DNA of 64,000 bases, taken from Paenibacillus sp. JCM 10914 (GTDB lineage: Bacteria; Bacillota; Bacilli; Paenibacillales; Paenibacillaceae). Below the pieces are notes generated by a model. That model did not search any database and was not told where the DNA came from. It saw only the letters and a program-made list of their open reading frames with translations. This document shows, one piece after another, positions 44,959 to 54,325 of this stretch (positions are counted from its first letter, which is position 1; every line of letters begins with the position of its first letter). A program made the translations under genes and the position numbers. The DNA lies in NCBI RefSeq assembly GCF_001315105.1, contig NZ_BAZR01000024.1:1-64000 (forward strand), written 5' to 3'.

Positions 44959-46221
44959 ATGATGGGCATTTTTGATATGTTCAAGAAAAAAACGGAGCCG
45001 GAGCCAAGACCGTTGTTCTACGATATTGTGTGTCCGTACTGCTTCAGCAAATTTGAGCCGAAGGAGGTTGTCTTTCGGGCTGCCCACGACCGCGAGGACG
45101 ATGAAGATTATGCGCTTGGTGAAGATGATGAGCTGAACCGCTATCGTGAGCGCTTTGGTCTTGATTCCGTCTACGATATAGAGGCGATTATTCGGCCTGG
45201 TGATATTCCCGAGGAGCATCATATCTATTCCGATCATGTACTGGTCGGACTGAATGACCGTTACGGCGTGATGACGCGCAGACGGTTATGCCCGAAATGC
45301 CATAATGAGCTTCCTGTAACCGCAGGTAAGGTGCCCAGCAATATCATCTCCATCATTGGCGCCTCCCAGGTAGGAAAATCGGTGTATATGACATCACTGA
45401 TTCATACGCTGCAGCATACGACAGCTGATCATTTTGATGCGGCTTGCATGCCGCTTAATGCAGAGATCAGCCGCAAGTTTCGTACCGGGTATGAGGAACC
45501 GCTGTTTGAGCGCGGGGATTTGCTCGCATCGACTCAGAAGGAGAAGATGCAGGAGCCGTTTATTTTTCAATTCGTATTCAAGGATGAATCAAAGCCGCCG
45601 TTAACGCTTGTGTTCTTCGACGTAGCGGGAGAGGGTATGGTGGACGAGGATTATTTGGGCCTTCACGGTCAACATATCAAGAACTCAGCGGGGATTCTGT
45701 TTATGGTCGATCCGCTTCAGATTCGCTCCATACGCGAGAAAATTCGCTTGAAGTTCGGCGATCAGCCGGGTGAATGGGTGTCGCAGTACGATGAACCGCG
45801 CGATGTGGTGCTGACCATGTTCGGTGATTTCATTGCGTATGAGGACAAGGGCAAGACGGATATTCCGACTGCCGTTGTGCTGACGAAGAGCGATATGCTG
45901 CATGCGCTGAAGGATGAGGATGGCGAATATGTGAAGCTGAACAGCAACATCTTCAACAATATGGTCCACCGCAAGCATTTGAATCTGACGGAATTTGAAA
46001 ATATTGACGGCGAGATTCGACGTTTCATTGAGAAGGTCGATCGTCCGTTCAAGGGAACGATGGACGTCTATTTCTCGAATGCAGCGTATTTTGCGGTTTC
46101 TGCCCTTGGGAGCAATCCCGTCGATCAGAAGCTGCAGAGCGTAGTCAGCCCGATTCGGGTGGATGAACCTTTCATCTGGCTGCTGTACAAGCTGAAGTAT
46201 ATTGAGGGGAGGGAAGACTAG
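44959..46221 (+). CDS. Zinc-ribbon P-loop GTPase (DO-GTPase2-like)
   Basis: 420 residues. A split zinc ribbon (CPYC near 24-27, CPKC near 113-116) precedes a Ras-like GTPase domain: Walker A GASQVGKS (134-141), switch motif DVAGEG (near 221), and base-recognition TKSD (near 310). The ATG at 44959 follows gggagg. Its stop overlaps the GTG of the next gene by one base, so the two proteins should be made together. The gene pair matches the GTPase plus GTPase-associated-protein pairs that I recall being described by comparative genomics of bacterial conflict systems. Confidence 0.85.
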   Translation: MMGIFDMFKKKTEPEPRPLFYDIVCPYCFSKFEPKEVVFRAAHDREDDEDYALGEDDELNRYRERFGLDSVYDIEAIIRPGDIPEEHHIYSDHVLVGLNDRYGVMTRRRLCPKCHNELPVTAGKVPSNIISIIGASQVGKSVYMTSLIHTLQHTTADHFDAACMPLNAEISRKFRTGYEEPLFERGDLLASTQKEKMQEPFIFQFVFKDESKPPLTLVFFDVAGEGMVDEDYLGLHGQHIKNSAGILFMVDPLQIRSIREKIRLKFGDQPGEWVSQYDEPRDVVLTMFGDFIAYEDKGKTDIPTAVVLTKSDMLHALKDEDGEYVKLNSNIFNNMVHRKHLNLTEFENIDGEIRRFIEKVDRPFKGTMDVYFSNAAYFAVSALGSNPVDQKLQSVVSPIRVDEPFIWLLYKLKYIEGRED

Positions 46222-49190
46222 TGCCGGATGTTCCTTCCCGAAACATACAGCAACAGATGTACACACGGGAGCGCCGGGGCGTATTCCGCGCCGCCGAAGG
46301 GTTCGACACGGTGGCTCGGTCACCTGGGTTAGAATCCTCCTTCATCAAAAAGGTGCTGCACCCGTTCTGCCAATACGAAGCTCCGGCTGAGCTTGCTGCG
46401 CGGAGTGAGAAGGAGGCGGCGGTATATCCGTCCGCCCTTCATCTGTTCCATACGGATGCGGGGGAGACCGTGCTCGGGCGGAGCGTGTTCCAGCCTGCGG
46501 ATTTTACGGGACTTCGCAGCGCCTTTTTCACGCATCACTATGTGATTCCGCCCGGATTCATGGCCGATGATCGCTGGGCTTACCGAACGTGGCTTCAAGC
46601 TGATTTTGCTTCTCATTACGACGTAGAGCAAGGAATCGATTTGCCCGAACTTAACGGGCTTCCCGTTGACGCTGGAATGAGCCTGATCACAACGCCTGCG
46701 AGGATCATGAGTTTGCTGCAGGAACTGGGCGTCGACGAGAAGGTATTCAAACAGTTGATCTATGCGTGCATATCTGCGGCTTCAGGCAAGAAAAAGGTGT
46801 ACATTGTCCTCGATGTGCCGGTCGAACAATTGTCGGAGAAGGCTGAGCAGTTGCTCGGCGTGCTGTTTGCCGCTCTTCCGTATGCGCTGCGGCAAGTATT
46901 GGGGTTCATATCGTATGCCAAGGAACCCTATAGCAAAAAGGGTCTTCATCTGATGTTTGTGGAGAAGGGCGGTCTGCGCCTGAGTGATCGCAGCATCGAG
47001 AAGGATTACTTATTCGAGCTAGCTGCCGGCAGAGTGATCAACGTGGACCTGAAATGGTCGGAACAGCCGTTTCTTGATTTTGCATGGGAGACCTTACGCG
47101 ACCCTGGACGAGCAGAACGTTTCTTCGAGTTTGCGCAGCTGATGCTTTCTGATATGGAGCCTGCACAGAAGATCGATGTGCGGAGTTATCATGATCTGTG
47201 TATTTTATTCCAGATAGAAGAAGGACGGGAAGAGTTGTATGCCGACCACCAGCGTGCCGTGCTGCGAGCCATTCTGTTCTACCTGAGCCCGCTTGGGGCG
47301 CATGGGATCAAGCAGCGACTGGATGATCTGTTCCATTCCCGCTTTGCCCTTGAATTCGAGCTGGTGAAGGGCGGCAGCGTGCCGAATGCAGCCGTTGCGG
47401 GATATATCAAGGATTATCACCACATCAATCCGCGTCAACATAACGACGCCATCGTGGAATATTACATTCGTTCATTGAACAATGCGCTATCGAAGCAGCG
47501 TCAGGATGTGACGGAGGCGCTGTATAGCTTGCTGGAGGGAAGCCCCTCTTTGAGTCGAGCCTTTTATGCCCGGGTTCTGTCCAGTCCTGGACTCCCTGAA
47601 CTCTTGTTCGATCCGTATATGAAGGCCAGAATGAAGCAGACGGCGACGCCAATGGATCAGATTGATCTTACTAGCTTATGGGTGCGAAATCATCCGATAC
47701 TGTTGGAGTATGAACCCTTTATTAAACTTGTGGAATCTCAACTTGCAGACAAGCTGCAGCGTGAGGCGGATCCGGTACGAACCGTTAATTCACTACTGGA
47801 TTCATTGGACCGTCTGGAGCATGATGCCAAACAGGGCATCGGCCGTTATCCAGGCGGTACCGCCTTTGCAGACCGCATCATCTATTGCGCAAACCTCTTC
47901 CTCTTACGCGAGGTAGAGCCTGAGCAATTGAGTCAAGCGCAGCTGCTGGAGATCGGTTTCCTGCAGATGCCAAAGGATGTTCAAGGCTGGGCAGCTCGCT
48001 TTGATTCCCGGATTCAATCGAAAGTGAGGGTCATGCTTGCACTCCACCAATGGTTTAGCAGGCCCGAGGTGAAGGCCGAGGTACTGTCGCCGCTATCCGC
48101 GAAGGAGAGAGAACGGGCACAACAGATCGTGCGGAAGTGGCTGCAGCATGACGTAGGCCCAGCCCGATATGAGAGTATTACCCTGGCTTTTTGCACGGAC
48201 GTTGAATCCGGTGCCATCGACTACAGAGCATTGCTTCAATATTTGCACAAGCACAGTCCTAGCCCGGAGAATGTGTACCAGTACTTACAATGGTCTACGA
48301 AACAGCCGGTATTTGTGAGACCCCGCGGACTGGTGCCCGCATACGCGTCTGCGATTGTGCAATATTTTAAGAGTCATGACCGGGAAGCGTTCAAAAATAA
48401 AGCATACGTGAAAACGTATTTCAGTTCTCCGCCAGCCGTTCTCAAACCGGTCTATATGAAGGCAAGGGCCGAGCTGGCTTCGCCGCTCGTCAGGTTTATC
48501 CGCAGGAATCGCAGGCTGGTAAAGATAGGTTCCACCCTCGTGCTGATCGTTTTGGCCGTAGGGATATTCCTGGTGATCCAAGGCCGTGATGAGGGGCCGG
48601 ATCAAGCGGATCCAGGTCCGGTTGCTACACCACCGCCTACTACGCTAGAATCCGAGAAGCCGCTGTTGACAGCGGCGGAGGTGGGGGAAGGCGAGCAGGC
48701 TGTGACCGAGCTGGTGTTTCATTTTGAGCCAACTGCTGCTTGTAGTGAATTCAGCGTGGATGAGATTCAGATTGTAAGCAAGGATGGCAGTACCATGTTC
48801 GAAGCGGCGAGTCCAGCAATAGAGCGGCTGTGCGGGGATGAGGCAACAGGGGAAACGACTGCGGGTGATGCGGGAGATGATGCGGATACTTCTGCCAATG
48901 AGTCCGATCAGAATACCGAGGTTCCTGATGGAGAAGATCCAGCCGACTCGAATACGGGGGGAGAGACGCCGTCTGGAGAGCATGACGGTGTCACTCCGGA
49001 CGAAAAATCGTACCCGAATAAGGTTGTATTAAAGCTGGATCAACTGCTTGATCCAACTGCCATCGATAAGGTTGTGGTAGATCAAGAGACATATGAGCTG
49101 TCAGAAGAAAGTGCATTTTCTGCAGGACGAGAGTCCGAAAATCAGAACGGTGATGAGGTTAATGAGTCAACGGATAAAGATGAGGAATAA
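46221..49190 (+). CDS. GTPase-associated protein (GAP1-like) with transmembrane segment
   Basis: 989 residues from a GTG that overlaps the GTPase stop (gagggga upstream). The N-terminal part (QMYTRERRGVFRAAEGFDTV and following, to about residue 250) resembles the GAP1-N domains seen beside DO-GTPases. A large helical middle with no motif follows. A membrane span lies near residues 768-787 (GSTLVLIVLAVGIFLVIQG). The last 200 residues are highly acidic and low in complexity, probably outside the cell. It may couple GTPase state to something at the cell surface. Family assignment is from memory of the domain layout. Confidence 0.72.
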   Translation: MPDVPSRNIQQQMYTRERRGVFRAAEGFDTVARSPGLESSFIKKVLHPFCQYEAPAELAARSEKEAAVYPSALHLFHTDAGETVLGRSVFQPADFTGLRSAFFTHHYVIPPGFMADDRWAYRTWLQADFASHYDVEQGIDLPELNGLPVDAGMSLITTPARIMSLLQELGVDEKVFKQLIYACISAASGKKKVYIVLDVPVEQLSEKAEQLLGVLFAALPYALRQVLGFISYAKEPYSKKGLHLMFVEKGGLRLSDRSIEKDYLFELAAGRVINVDLKWSEQPFLDFAWETLRDPGRAERFFEFAQLMLSDMEPAQKIDVRSYHDLCILFQIEEGREELYADHQRAVLRAILFYLSPLGAHGIKQRLDDLFHSRFALEFELVKGGSVPNAAVAGYIKDYHHINPRQHNDAIVEYYIRSLNNALSKQRQDVTEALYSLLEGSPSLSRAFYARVLSSPGLPELLFDPYMKARMKQTATPMDQIDLTSLWVRNHPILLEYEPFIKLVESQLADKLQREADPVRTVNSLLDSLDRLEHDAKQGIGRYPGGTAFADRIIYCANLFLLREVEPEQLSQAQLLEIGFLQMPKDVQGWAARFDSRIQSKVRVMLALHQWFSRPEVKAEVLSPLSAKERERAQQIVRKWLQHDVGPARYESITLAFCTDVESGAIDYRALLQYLHKHSPSPENVYQYLQWSTKQPVFVRPRGLVPAYASAIVQYFKSHDREAFKNKAYVKTYFSSPPAVLKPVYMKARAELASPLVRFIRRNRRLVKIGSTLVLIVLAVGIFLVIQGRDEGPDQADPGPVATPPPTTLESEKPLLTAAEVGEGEQAVTELVFHFEPTAACSEFSVDEIQIVSKDGSTMFEAASPAIERLCGDEATGETTAGDAGDDADTSANESDQNTEVPDGEDPADSNTGGETPSGEHDGVTPDEKSYPNKVVLKLDQLLDPTAIDKVVVDQETYELSEESAFSAGRESENQNGDEVNESTDKDEE

Positions 49191-49201
49191 GCAATAGCAA
49201 G

Positions 49202-49235
49202 AAAGGGCAGACGCACTCATGCGTTTGTCCTTTTT
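49202..49235. terminator. Terminator shared by convergent operons
   Basis: Hairpin aaagggcagacgca/tgcgtttgtccttt with G-U pairs and flanking T/A runs. It overlaps the last codons of the MerR gene. Confidence 0.7.
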
Positions 49236-49966
49236 AAATTCCCATGATCATTCAGCAGGTTAATTAATTCGTGGGCAGCTTCAATCCCTTCCTCCAGCGA
49301 GTTCGTCAGACGGTCGGTAAGCGCTATGATGTCCTCATGTTCATCCGGTGTATTCAGAATATGCCGGACGTCCAGTTCTTTCGTCTGTTCGTATTTATTA
49401 AATAACCGTAGAATGGCACTCGTGGAATAGTGAGCGGATCGTAGCGTGCGGATCATTTTCAAGCGGTTCATCTCACGGTCGGTATACGCGCGATAGCCGT
49501 TATCGTGGCGAGGGACTGACAGCAATCCGTTCCGCTCCCAATTGCGAAGGATTTCGGTTGAAACCTCAAGTTGGCTGGCCGCTTCTTTTAAGCTGTAGGT
49601 TTGCGTGGATACCTCTTCGGTTCCGCTAAGCCATTGTTCAACCAGATCAATTACCTCCAAAGCTCGCATATGTTCCTGCTGCAGCCGGCCAAGGTACTGA
49701 ACAGCAAGCTCGAGTGCCAACGTAAACTTCTCTTGGCCACTGGCTTCTACGATTTCGCGTGCCATAGCCCGGATATGACCCTGCACGATTTCACAACGAA
49801 ACGCCGTGCGCGCAATCCGAAGCTGATACAGATGCAGATCGGAATATAAGCGGTACCCGTTATCCGCGCGAGGAACGGGGGAAATATATCCCCACTCCTC
49901 ATACAAGCGGACGGTGTTCGGGTGTAATCGTGCCCTGCCGGCGATTTGCGCTGTCAGGTATCCCAC
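49217..49966 (-). CDS. MerR-family regulator with two MerR helix-turn-helix domains
   Basis: 249 residues from a GTG at 49966 (aaggag about 11 nt upstream). The first winged HTH is AQIAGRARLHPNTVRLYEEW with GYRLYSDLHLYQL. A second, complete one begins near residue 125 (LKEAASQLEVSTEILRNWER, GYRAYTDREMNRL). Two MerR heads in one chain are unusual. It is third in an operon with an ABC exporter and likely regulates it; the ligand is unknown. Confidence 0.88.
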   Translation of the reverse strand: MGYLTAQIAGRARLHPNTVRLYEEWGYISPVPRADNGYRLYSDLHLYQLRIARTAFRCEIVQGHIRAMAREIVEASGQEKFTLALELAVQYLGRLQQEHMRALEVIDLVEQWLSGTEEVSTQTYSLKEAASQLEVSTEILRNWERNGLLSVPRHDNGYRAYTDREMNRLKMIRTLRSAHYSTSAILRLFNKYEQTKELDVRHILNTPDEHEDIIALTDRLTNSLEEGIEAAHELINLLNDHGNLKRTNA

Positions 49967-49981
49967 GTCATATCCATCTCC

Positions 49982-50725
49982 TTACTTCCACCTAAATAAT
50001 TTGACTGATCCGAATATGCCGACCATAATACATGCTCCGATCACGATCATGGCGATGTAGACATCTTGCAGCGGCTCGCCAAGCGAGACGTGCTTCATGA
50101 GGTGAATCCCTTGTGCCAGCGGGAGTAAATCCATGATTCGCTGGACGAAGGACGGCATAATCTCATATGGAATCGTTGCTCCCGAGAACAACAGCATGGA
50201 GAAGTAGGCGAGGGAGCTCCATAGATTGGCTGCTTTTTGATCCGGTACAACGCTTCCGATGAAGATTCCGATCGCGTACATGGCGATTAGCACGTTGGCA
50301 TATGCTGTCAAGAACGCCATCCAGCTGCCGTTCATTTCATATTGAAACAACAAGATGTAGATAAGGGTTACCCCAACAAAAGATATCAGGGCTGACGTAA
50401 ACTGAATGACGCCTTGCGCAAGCAAGAGCTGAAGCGGATTCGCAGGCGTAACCTGGAATCTCTTCAGGATCCCACGGTGCCGATAATCGGAAATCGTCAG
50501 CGGAATGCCCATAACCCCCGTTGCGAGTATGCCGATGGTCACGACAGCCGGATAGGAGACCTCAAACATGGAGGCACCACCCAGTGTAGCGTCTTTACTC
50601 ATAATATAGCCAAAAAGCCCGGCCAGAATAATGGGAAAGAGAATGCCGAAAATGAGTATATCAAGTCCCTTCCACACCAACCTGCCTTCGATCCTCAGTA
50701 TCGTCCAAAACATATTCATATCCAT
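49982..50725 (-). CDS. ABC-2 type exporter permease
   Basis: 247 residues with six membrane spans and the ABC-2 pattern (TGVMGIPLTISDYRHRGILK, FSMLLFSGATIPYEIMPSFV). Its start overlaps the ATPase gene by 10 nt. With that ATPase it forms a small drug/peptide or antibiotic-type exporter. Confidence 0.9.
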   Translation of the reverse strand: MDMNMFWTILRIEGRLVWKGLDILIFGILFPIILAGLFGYIMSKDATLGGASMFEVSYPAVVTIGILATGVMGIPLTISDYRHRGILKRFQVTPANPLQLLLAQGVIQFTSALISFVGVTLIYILLFQYEMNGSWMAFLTAYANVLIAMYAIGIFIGSVVPDQKAANLWSSLAYFSMLLFSGATIPYEIMPSFVQRIMDLLPLAQGIHLMKHVSLGEPLQDVYIAMIVIGACIMVGIFGSVKLFRWK

Positions 50726-51432
50726 TCCTCCTCACCGGCAAAATGCAAATAGGCCGTTTCCAGATCAGGCTGTCCACTCAGCTGTATCACTTCCGAAACC
50801 GTACCTTCCACGACCGTCTCCCCATGGTTCAGAATGAGCAGTCTGTCACATAAGGCCTCAACCTCATCCATGTAATGCGAAGTCAATACAATGGAAAGGC
50901 CCTGTTCTTTCATCTGCAGCAATTGTTTCCACAGCATCTTTCGTGCTTTCGTATCGAGCCCCGTCGTTAACTCATCCAGGAAGACGAGCTTCGGATTCGG
51001 CAGCAGTGCGAGCAGGACCGCGAGCCGTTGCCTCTCGCCGCCAGAAAGCTGCTTGATCAGTTGTTTCGTTTTATCCTCCAGTCCAAAGGCGGCCAGTAAC
51101 GGCGCGACCTCCTGCGGATGCCGGTATAATGCACGCCACTGTATGCAAGCTTCTTCAACCGTCATTTTGTCAGGGAAATGGGTTTCTTGAAATTGTACGC
51201 CCACCTCCTCGAATACTTCCCTTCGTGCGGCAATCGGTGACTTTCCAAGGAGAAGGAGCTCATCGGAGCGGCTTGACTCAACACCTAGAATAGCGGCGAT
51301 GCTGGAAGATTTCCCTGCTCCATTGGCGCCCAACAAACCAAACGTCTCACCCTTGGCTACCGTAAAGGATAGGTTCTTAACGGCTTGTTTGTCACCATAG
51401 GCGACCGAGAGATTTTGAACGGATAACAACAT
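50716..51432 (-). CDS. ABC exporter ATP-binding protein
   Basis: 238 residues with Walker A GANGAGKSS (near 35-43), signature LSGGERQRL, Walker B LVFLDELTTGLD and the H-loop LTSHYMDE. First gene of the operon with the permease and the double-headed MerR protein. Confidence 0.93.
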   Translation of the reverse strand: MLLSVQNLSVAYGDKQAVKNLSFTVAKGETFGLLGANGAGKSSSIAAILGVESSRSDELLLLGKSPIAARREVFEEVGVQFQETHFPDKMTVEEACIQWRALYRHPQEVAPLLAAFGLEDKTKQLIKQLSGGERQRLAVLLALLPNPKLVFLDELTTGLDTKARKMLWKQLLQMKEQGLSIVLTSHYMDEVEALCDRLLILNHGETVVEGTVSEVIQLSGQPDLETAYLHFAGEEEWI

Positions 51433-51596
51433 GGAAACACCTCGTTTCGTAAGAGTAGATTCAGACTATACCAGACAAGGGCAAGGTTGGTGGCTTACTG
51501 GAGGGTTGGAGATTGTCCAAATGGAAGAATGCGGAACTTTTCGGGAGTCGCGTGCGTCTAGAAGACATTACTGTTGTTGAGGGGGATAGGATAATA

Positions 51597-52103
51597 ATGC
51601 AATGGGCTAGAGCTACTGTAATGGGTATGTTACTGGGAATGGGGATTTTAACGGGCTGTGTTGTTGGAGAGCGAGTAGAGCCGTTGGTTCTTGAGCATGA
51701 GGAGGCTGCGTTTGATATTGAATTGAAATATGGCGTACATCAAAAAAATGCAATAAATACAGCAGCGCAGCAGGTTGTCAAAGATCTACAGAATGGGGAA
51801 GTTGCTGTATTGAACCATTTTCAGTTCTCAGACGAGGAACGCCGGCAGATCTATCAAGAGATTATGCAGACGAATGCTATGGAGGAGGATAAACAGTTAA
51901 CCACGGAATGCAATATGAAGCCTCACGCCAGCTATGATCTTACCGTTACTGTATCGGATAAAAGCAAACGGTTTGCATGGAGTCAATGCGACAAGGGAGA
52001 GGATGGGATGGAGATGACCCGGCTCGCTCAATTCATTATCGAACTGCTTAGACAGAGAGAAGAATATCAACAGCTGCCTGCGGTTCAGGGTGGATATCAA
52101 TAA
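51597..52103 (+). CDS. Small lipoprotein of unknown function
   Basis: 168 residues from the ATG at 51597 with gaggggg upstream; the earlier ATG at 51513 would put charged residues before the signal. Signal peptide WARATVMGMLLGMGIL ends in lipobox LTGC. The mature part contains two further Cys residues (TECNM and SQCDK) about 28 apart that could form a disulfide. No family recognised. Confidence 0.75.
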   Translation: MQWARATVMGMLLGMGILTGCVVGERVEPLVLEHEEAAFDIELKYGVHQKNAINTAAQQVVKDLQNGEVAVLNHFQFSDEERRQIYQEIMQTNAMEEDKQLTTECNMKPHASYDLTVTVSDKSKRFAWSQCDKGEDGMEMTRLAQFIIELLRQREEYQQLPAVQGGYQ

Positions 52104-52108
52104 AATCG

Positions 52109-52139
52109 GATCGGCTCCATAGCGAGCCGGTCTTTTTTA
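52109..52139 (+). terminator. Terminator after the lipoprotein gene
   Basis: 9-bp stem gatcggctc/gagccggtc (one G-U) followed by a T run. Confidence 0.85.
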
Positions 52140-52170
52140 TTGAGTGTCGTTTCAATTGAGAAAAATAATT

Positions 52171-52216
52171 ATTGATAATGATAATCATTCTATGTATAAT
52201 GATTATCATTATCAAT
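52171..52216 (+). promoter_or_regulatory. Fur operator overlapping the haem/iron operon promoter
   Basis: Two perfect inverted 19-bp arms (52171-52189 and 52198-52216), each containing Fur-box sequence (tgataatgataatca and tgattatcattatca). Between and across them lie -35 TTGATA (52172-52177) and -10 TATAAT (52195-52200), 17 bp apart. Iron-loaded Fur bound here would block the promoter directly. Confidence 0.88.
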
Positions 52217-52242
52217 TACATATCTATTGGGGGTATTTTTGA

Positions 52243-53313
52243 ATGCGCAACCGTTTATGGAAATTATCCATTCTCGTACTTAGTTTGATGCTGCTTGCAG
52301 CATGTGGAAACACGACAAGCAGCGGTTCTGATGAAGGGACCAATCAGCAGGTGGCAGCTGCCAATACAGATAGCGGTACGGAAGCCGGAAGTGAATCTGG
52401 TCAAGAGACGAATGAAGCAGGAACCGAGGAAACGGAGGATGCTAGTCGTAACGAGCAAGTTGATATACCGGAAGTCACCGTAGATGAAGAGAAAGTAAGC
52501 GAGCTGCTAGCGCAGTTCAGTGACAAGACACCGCAAACGGCTGTGACACTCTCCGTAGCTATCACGGAATTGTATAGCGCGCTTGATCTTGCATTGGCAG
52601 GTGTTCCGACTACACAGAGTCAGCTGCCTGAAGCGTATGCGGATGTCGAGCGGGTTGGAAGCTCACATCAGCCTGATCTGGAGAAGATCGCTTCCTTGCA
52701 GCCGGACACGATTCTAGCGCCTGCATCGATCAAGGACAGCATCGGCAAAATGGTTGAACCAGCCAAACTCCCGGCAGCTTACCTGCCCGTGGATTCCCTT
52801 GATGAGCTGAAAGCGTCCACTGTGGCTCTGGGTCGATTGTATGGGAAAGAGGAGCAAGCGCAATCCGTCCTGCAGTCCTTCGCGAAGGAGGAGGCGGAAA
52901 TACTGAAATCGGTTGAAGGTAAAGCCGCTCCGACGGTTATGTTCTTGTTCGGTTCGACGGAATATTTGATGTTGATGAACGAGGATACTTTTGCGGGAAG
53001 CTTGGCCAAGAATCTGGGTGCTTCCAACGTGGTAGCAGACACGCTGAAGTCGTCCGAGACGTATGTTCCGTTCAACATGGAGAGCGTGGTGCAAGCCAAT
53101 CCTGATGTGATTCTGCTAGTCGCTCACGGTGATGCCAACGCGGTAGCGAAGAAATTCGAGGAAGACGTGAAGAAGAATGGTGCCTGGGAGAAGCTGAAGG
53201 CCTTCCAGAACGGCAAGATGCAGCCGCTGGACTATAACCTGTTCGGCATCGCATCCCTGACAAAAGCGCCAGAGGCTTACAAATCGCTGGCCTCTATTCT
53301 GTACGGTGAATAG
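52243..53313 (+). CDS. Iron/haem ABC importer substrate-binding lipoprotein
   Basis: 356 residues. Signal peptide ends in lipobox LLAAC, then a Ser/Glu/Thr-rich tether of about 65 residues. Two lobes of the class III binding-protein fold follow (VERVGSSHQPDLEKIASLQP; NPDVILLVAHGDANAV). The second motif has a His placed like the haem ligand of IsdE, and a HugZ-like gene lies in the operon, so haem is the likely cargo; a siderophore is the alternative. First gene after the Fur box. Confidence 0.88.
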   Translation: MRNRLWKLSILVLSLMLLAACGNTTSSGSDEGTNQQVAAANTDSGTEAGSESGQETNEAGTEETEDASRNEQVDIPEVTVDEEKVSELLAQFSDKTPQTAVTLSVAITELYSALDLALAGVPTTQSQLPEAYADVERVGSSHQPDLEKIASLQPDTILAPASIKDSIGKMVEPAKLPAAYLPVDSLDELKASTVALGRLYGKEEQAQSVLQSFAKEEAEILKSVEGKAAPTVMFLFGSTEYLMLMNEDTFAGSLAKNLGASNVVADTLKSSETYVPFNMESVVQANPDVILLVAHGDANAVAKKFEEDVKKNGAWEKLKAFQNGKMQPLDYNLFGIASLTKAPEAYKSLASILYGE

Positions 53314-53327
53314 AGAGGAGCTTGATC

Positions 53328-54323
53328 TTGGTTAAGGAGAAGCATAGGAAGAAGCTGCTGCTCATATTCCTTGTATTCGTGCTGCTGGTCGTAGCAGTTA
53401 TCGTATCCATGGGCATTGGCAGCGTCAGGTTAACGCCATATCAGACGTGGATGACACTCATAGGTCGGGGGGATGCATACTGGAATACGATTCTGTGGGA
53501 CATTCGAATTCCGCGCGTGCTGCTGGCATTCATCATCGGTGCTAACCTGGCGGCTTCCGGTGCTTTATTGCAGGCCGTCATGCAAAATCCGCTAGCTGAT
53601 CCAGGATTAACGGGCGTATCTAGCGGTGCTGCGGTGACGGTACTGTTCATAATGCTGGTGATGCCTGAACTCTCGTCGCTGATTCCTCTCGGCGCGATCG
53701 TTGGCGGTGGTGTGGCAGCTATTATGGTATATACCTGGGCGTGGAGTAAACAGAGGGGGATGACGCCCATACGCATCATTTTGTCAGGAGTTGCGGTCAA
53801 TGCCGTATTTGGCGGTGTGATTGGGTTGCTGTCGATTCTGTACAGCGATAAATTACCGGCTGCCCTGCAATGGATGAACGGAAGTCTATCGGGGAAAGGG
53901 ATGCGCGATGTGTATGCGATATTGCCCTACTCCGCGATTGGCTGGCTGATGGCTATTGTATGTATCCGGCAAGCGAATATATTGCGACTCGGGGAGCAAG
54001 CGGCCCATCATCTCGGTCAGAACGTGAATCAAGTGCGGATTCTGTTGTCCTTTGTAGCTGTGTTCCTGGCTTCGGTATCCGTCTCGAAGGTGGGGCTGGT
54101 TGGCTTCGTCGGCTTAATCGTACCGCATATGTCACGGATGCTAATCGGCTCCAATTACCGATACAGCATACCGTTCAGCCTGATGCTTGGCGCGATTGTA
54201 TTGATCGTGGCCGACACGATCGGTCGATCGTTGTTCAGTCCGCTTGAGATTCCCGCAGGCATTATTATGGCCATGGCGGGAGGACCCTATTTTTTGTATC
54301 TCATGCGTAAAGGGGGGGCATAA
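53328..54323 (+). CDS. FecCD-type iron/haem ABC permease
   Basis: 331 residues with about nine membrane spans and FecCD motifs (RIPRVLLAFIIGANLAASGA, LLQAVMQNPLADPGLTGVSS, GLVGFVGLIVPHMSRML). The TTG at 53328 is preferred over 53322 because gaggag lies 7 nt upstream. The gene follows the binding protein and precedes the ATPase by 2 nt. Confidence 0.93.
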   Translation: MVKEKHRKKLLLIFLVFVLLVVAVIVSMGIGSVRLTPYQTWMTLIGRGDAYWNTILWDIRIPRVLLAFIIGANLAASGALLQAVMQNPLADPGLTGVSSGAAVTVLFIMLVMPELSSLIPLGAIVGGGVAAIMVYTWAWSKQRGMTPIRIILSGVAVNAVFGGVIGLLSILYSDKLPAALQWMNGSLSGKGMRDVYAILPYSAIGWLMAIVCIRQANILRLGEQAAHHLGQNVNQVRILLSFVAVFLASVSVSKVGLVGFVGLIVPHMSRMLIGSNYRYSIPFSLMLGAIVLIVADTIGRSLFSPLEIPAGIIMAMAGGPYFLYLMRKGGA

Positions 54324-54325
54324 CC

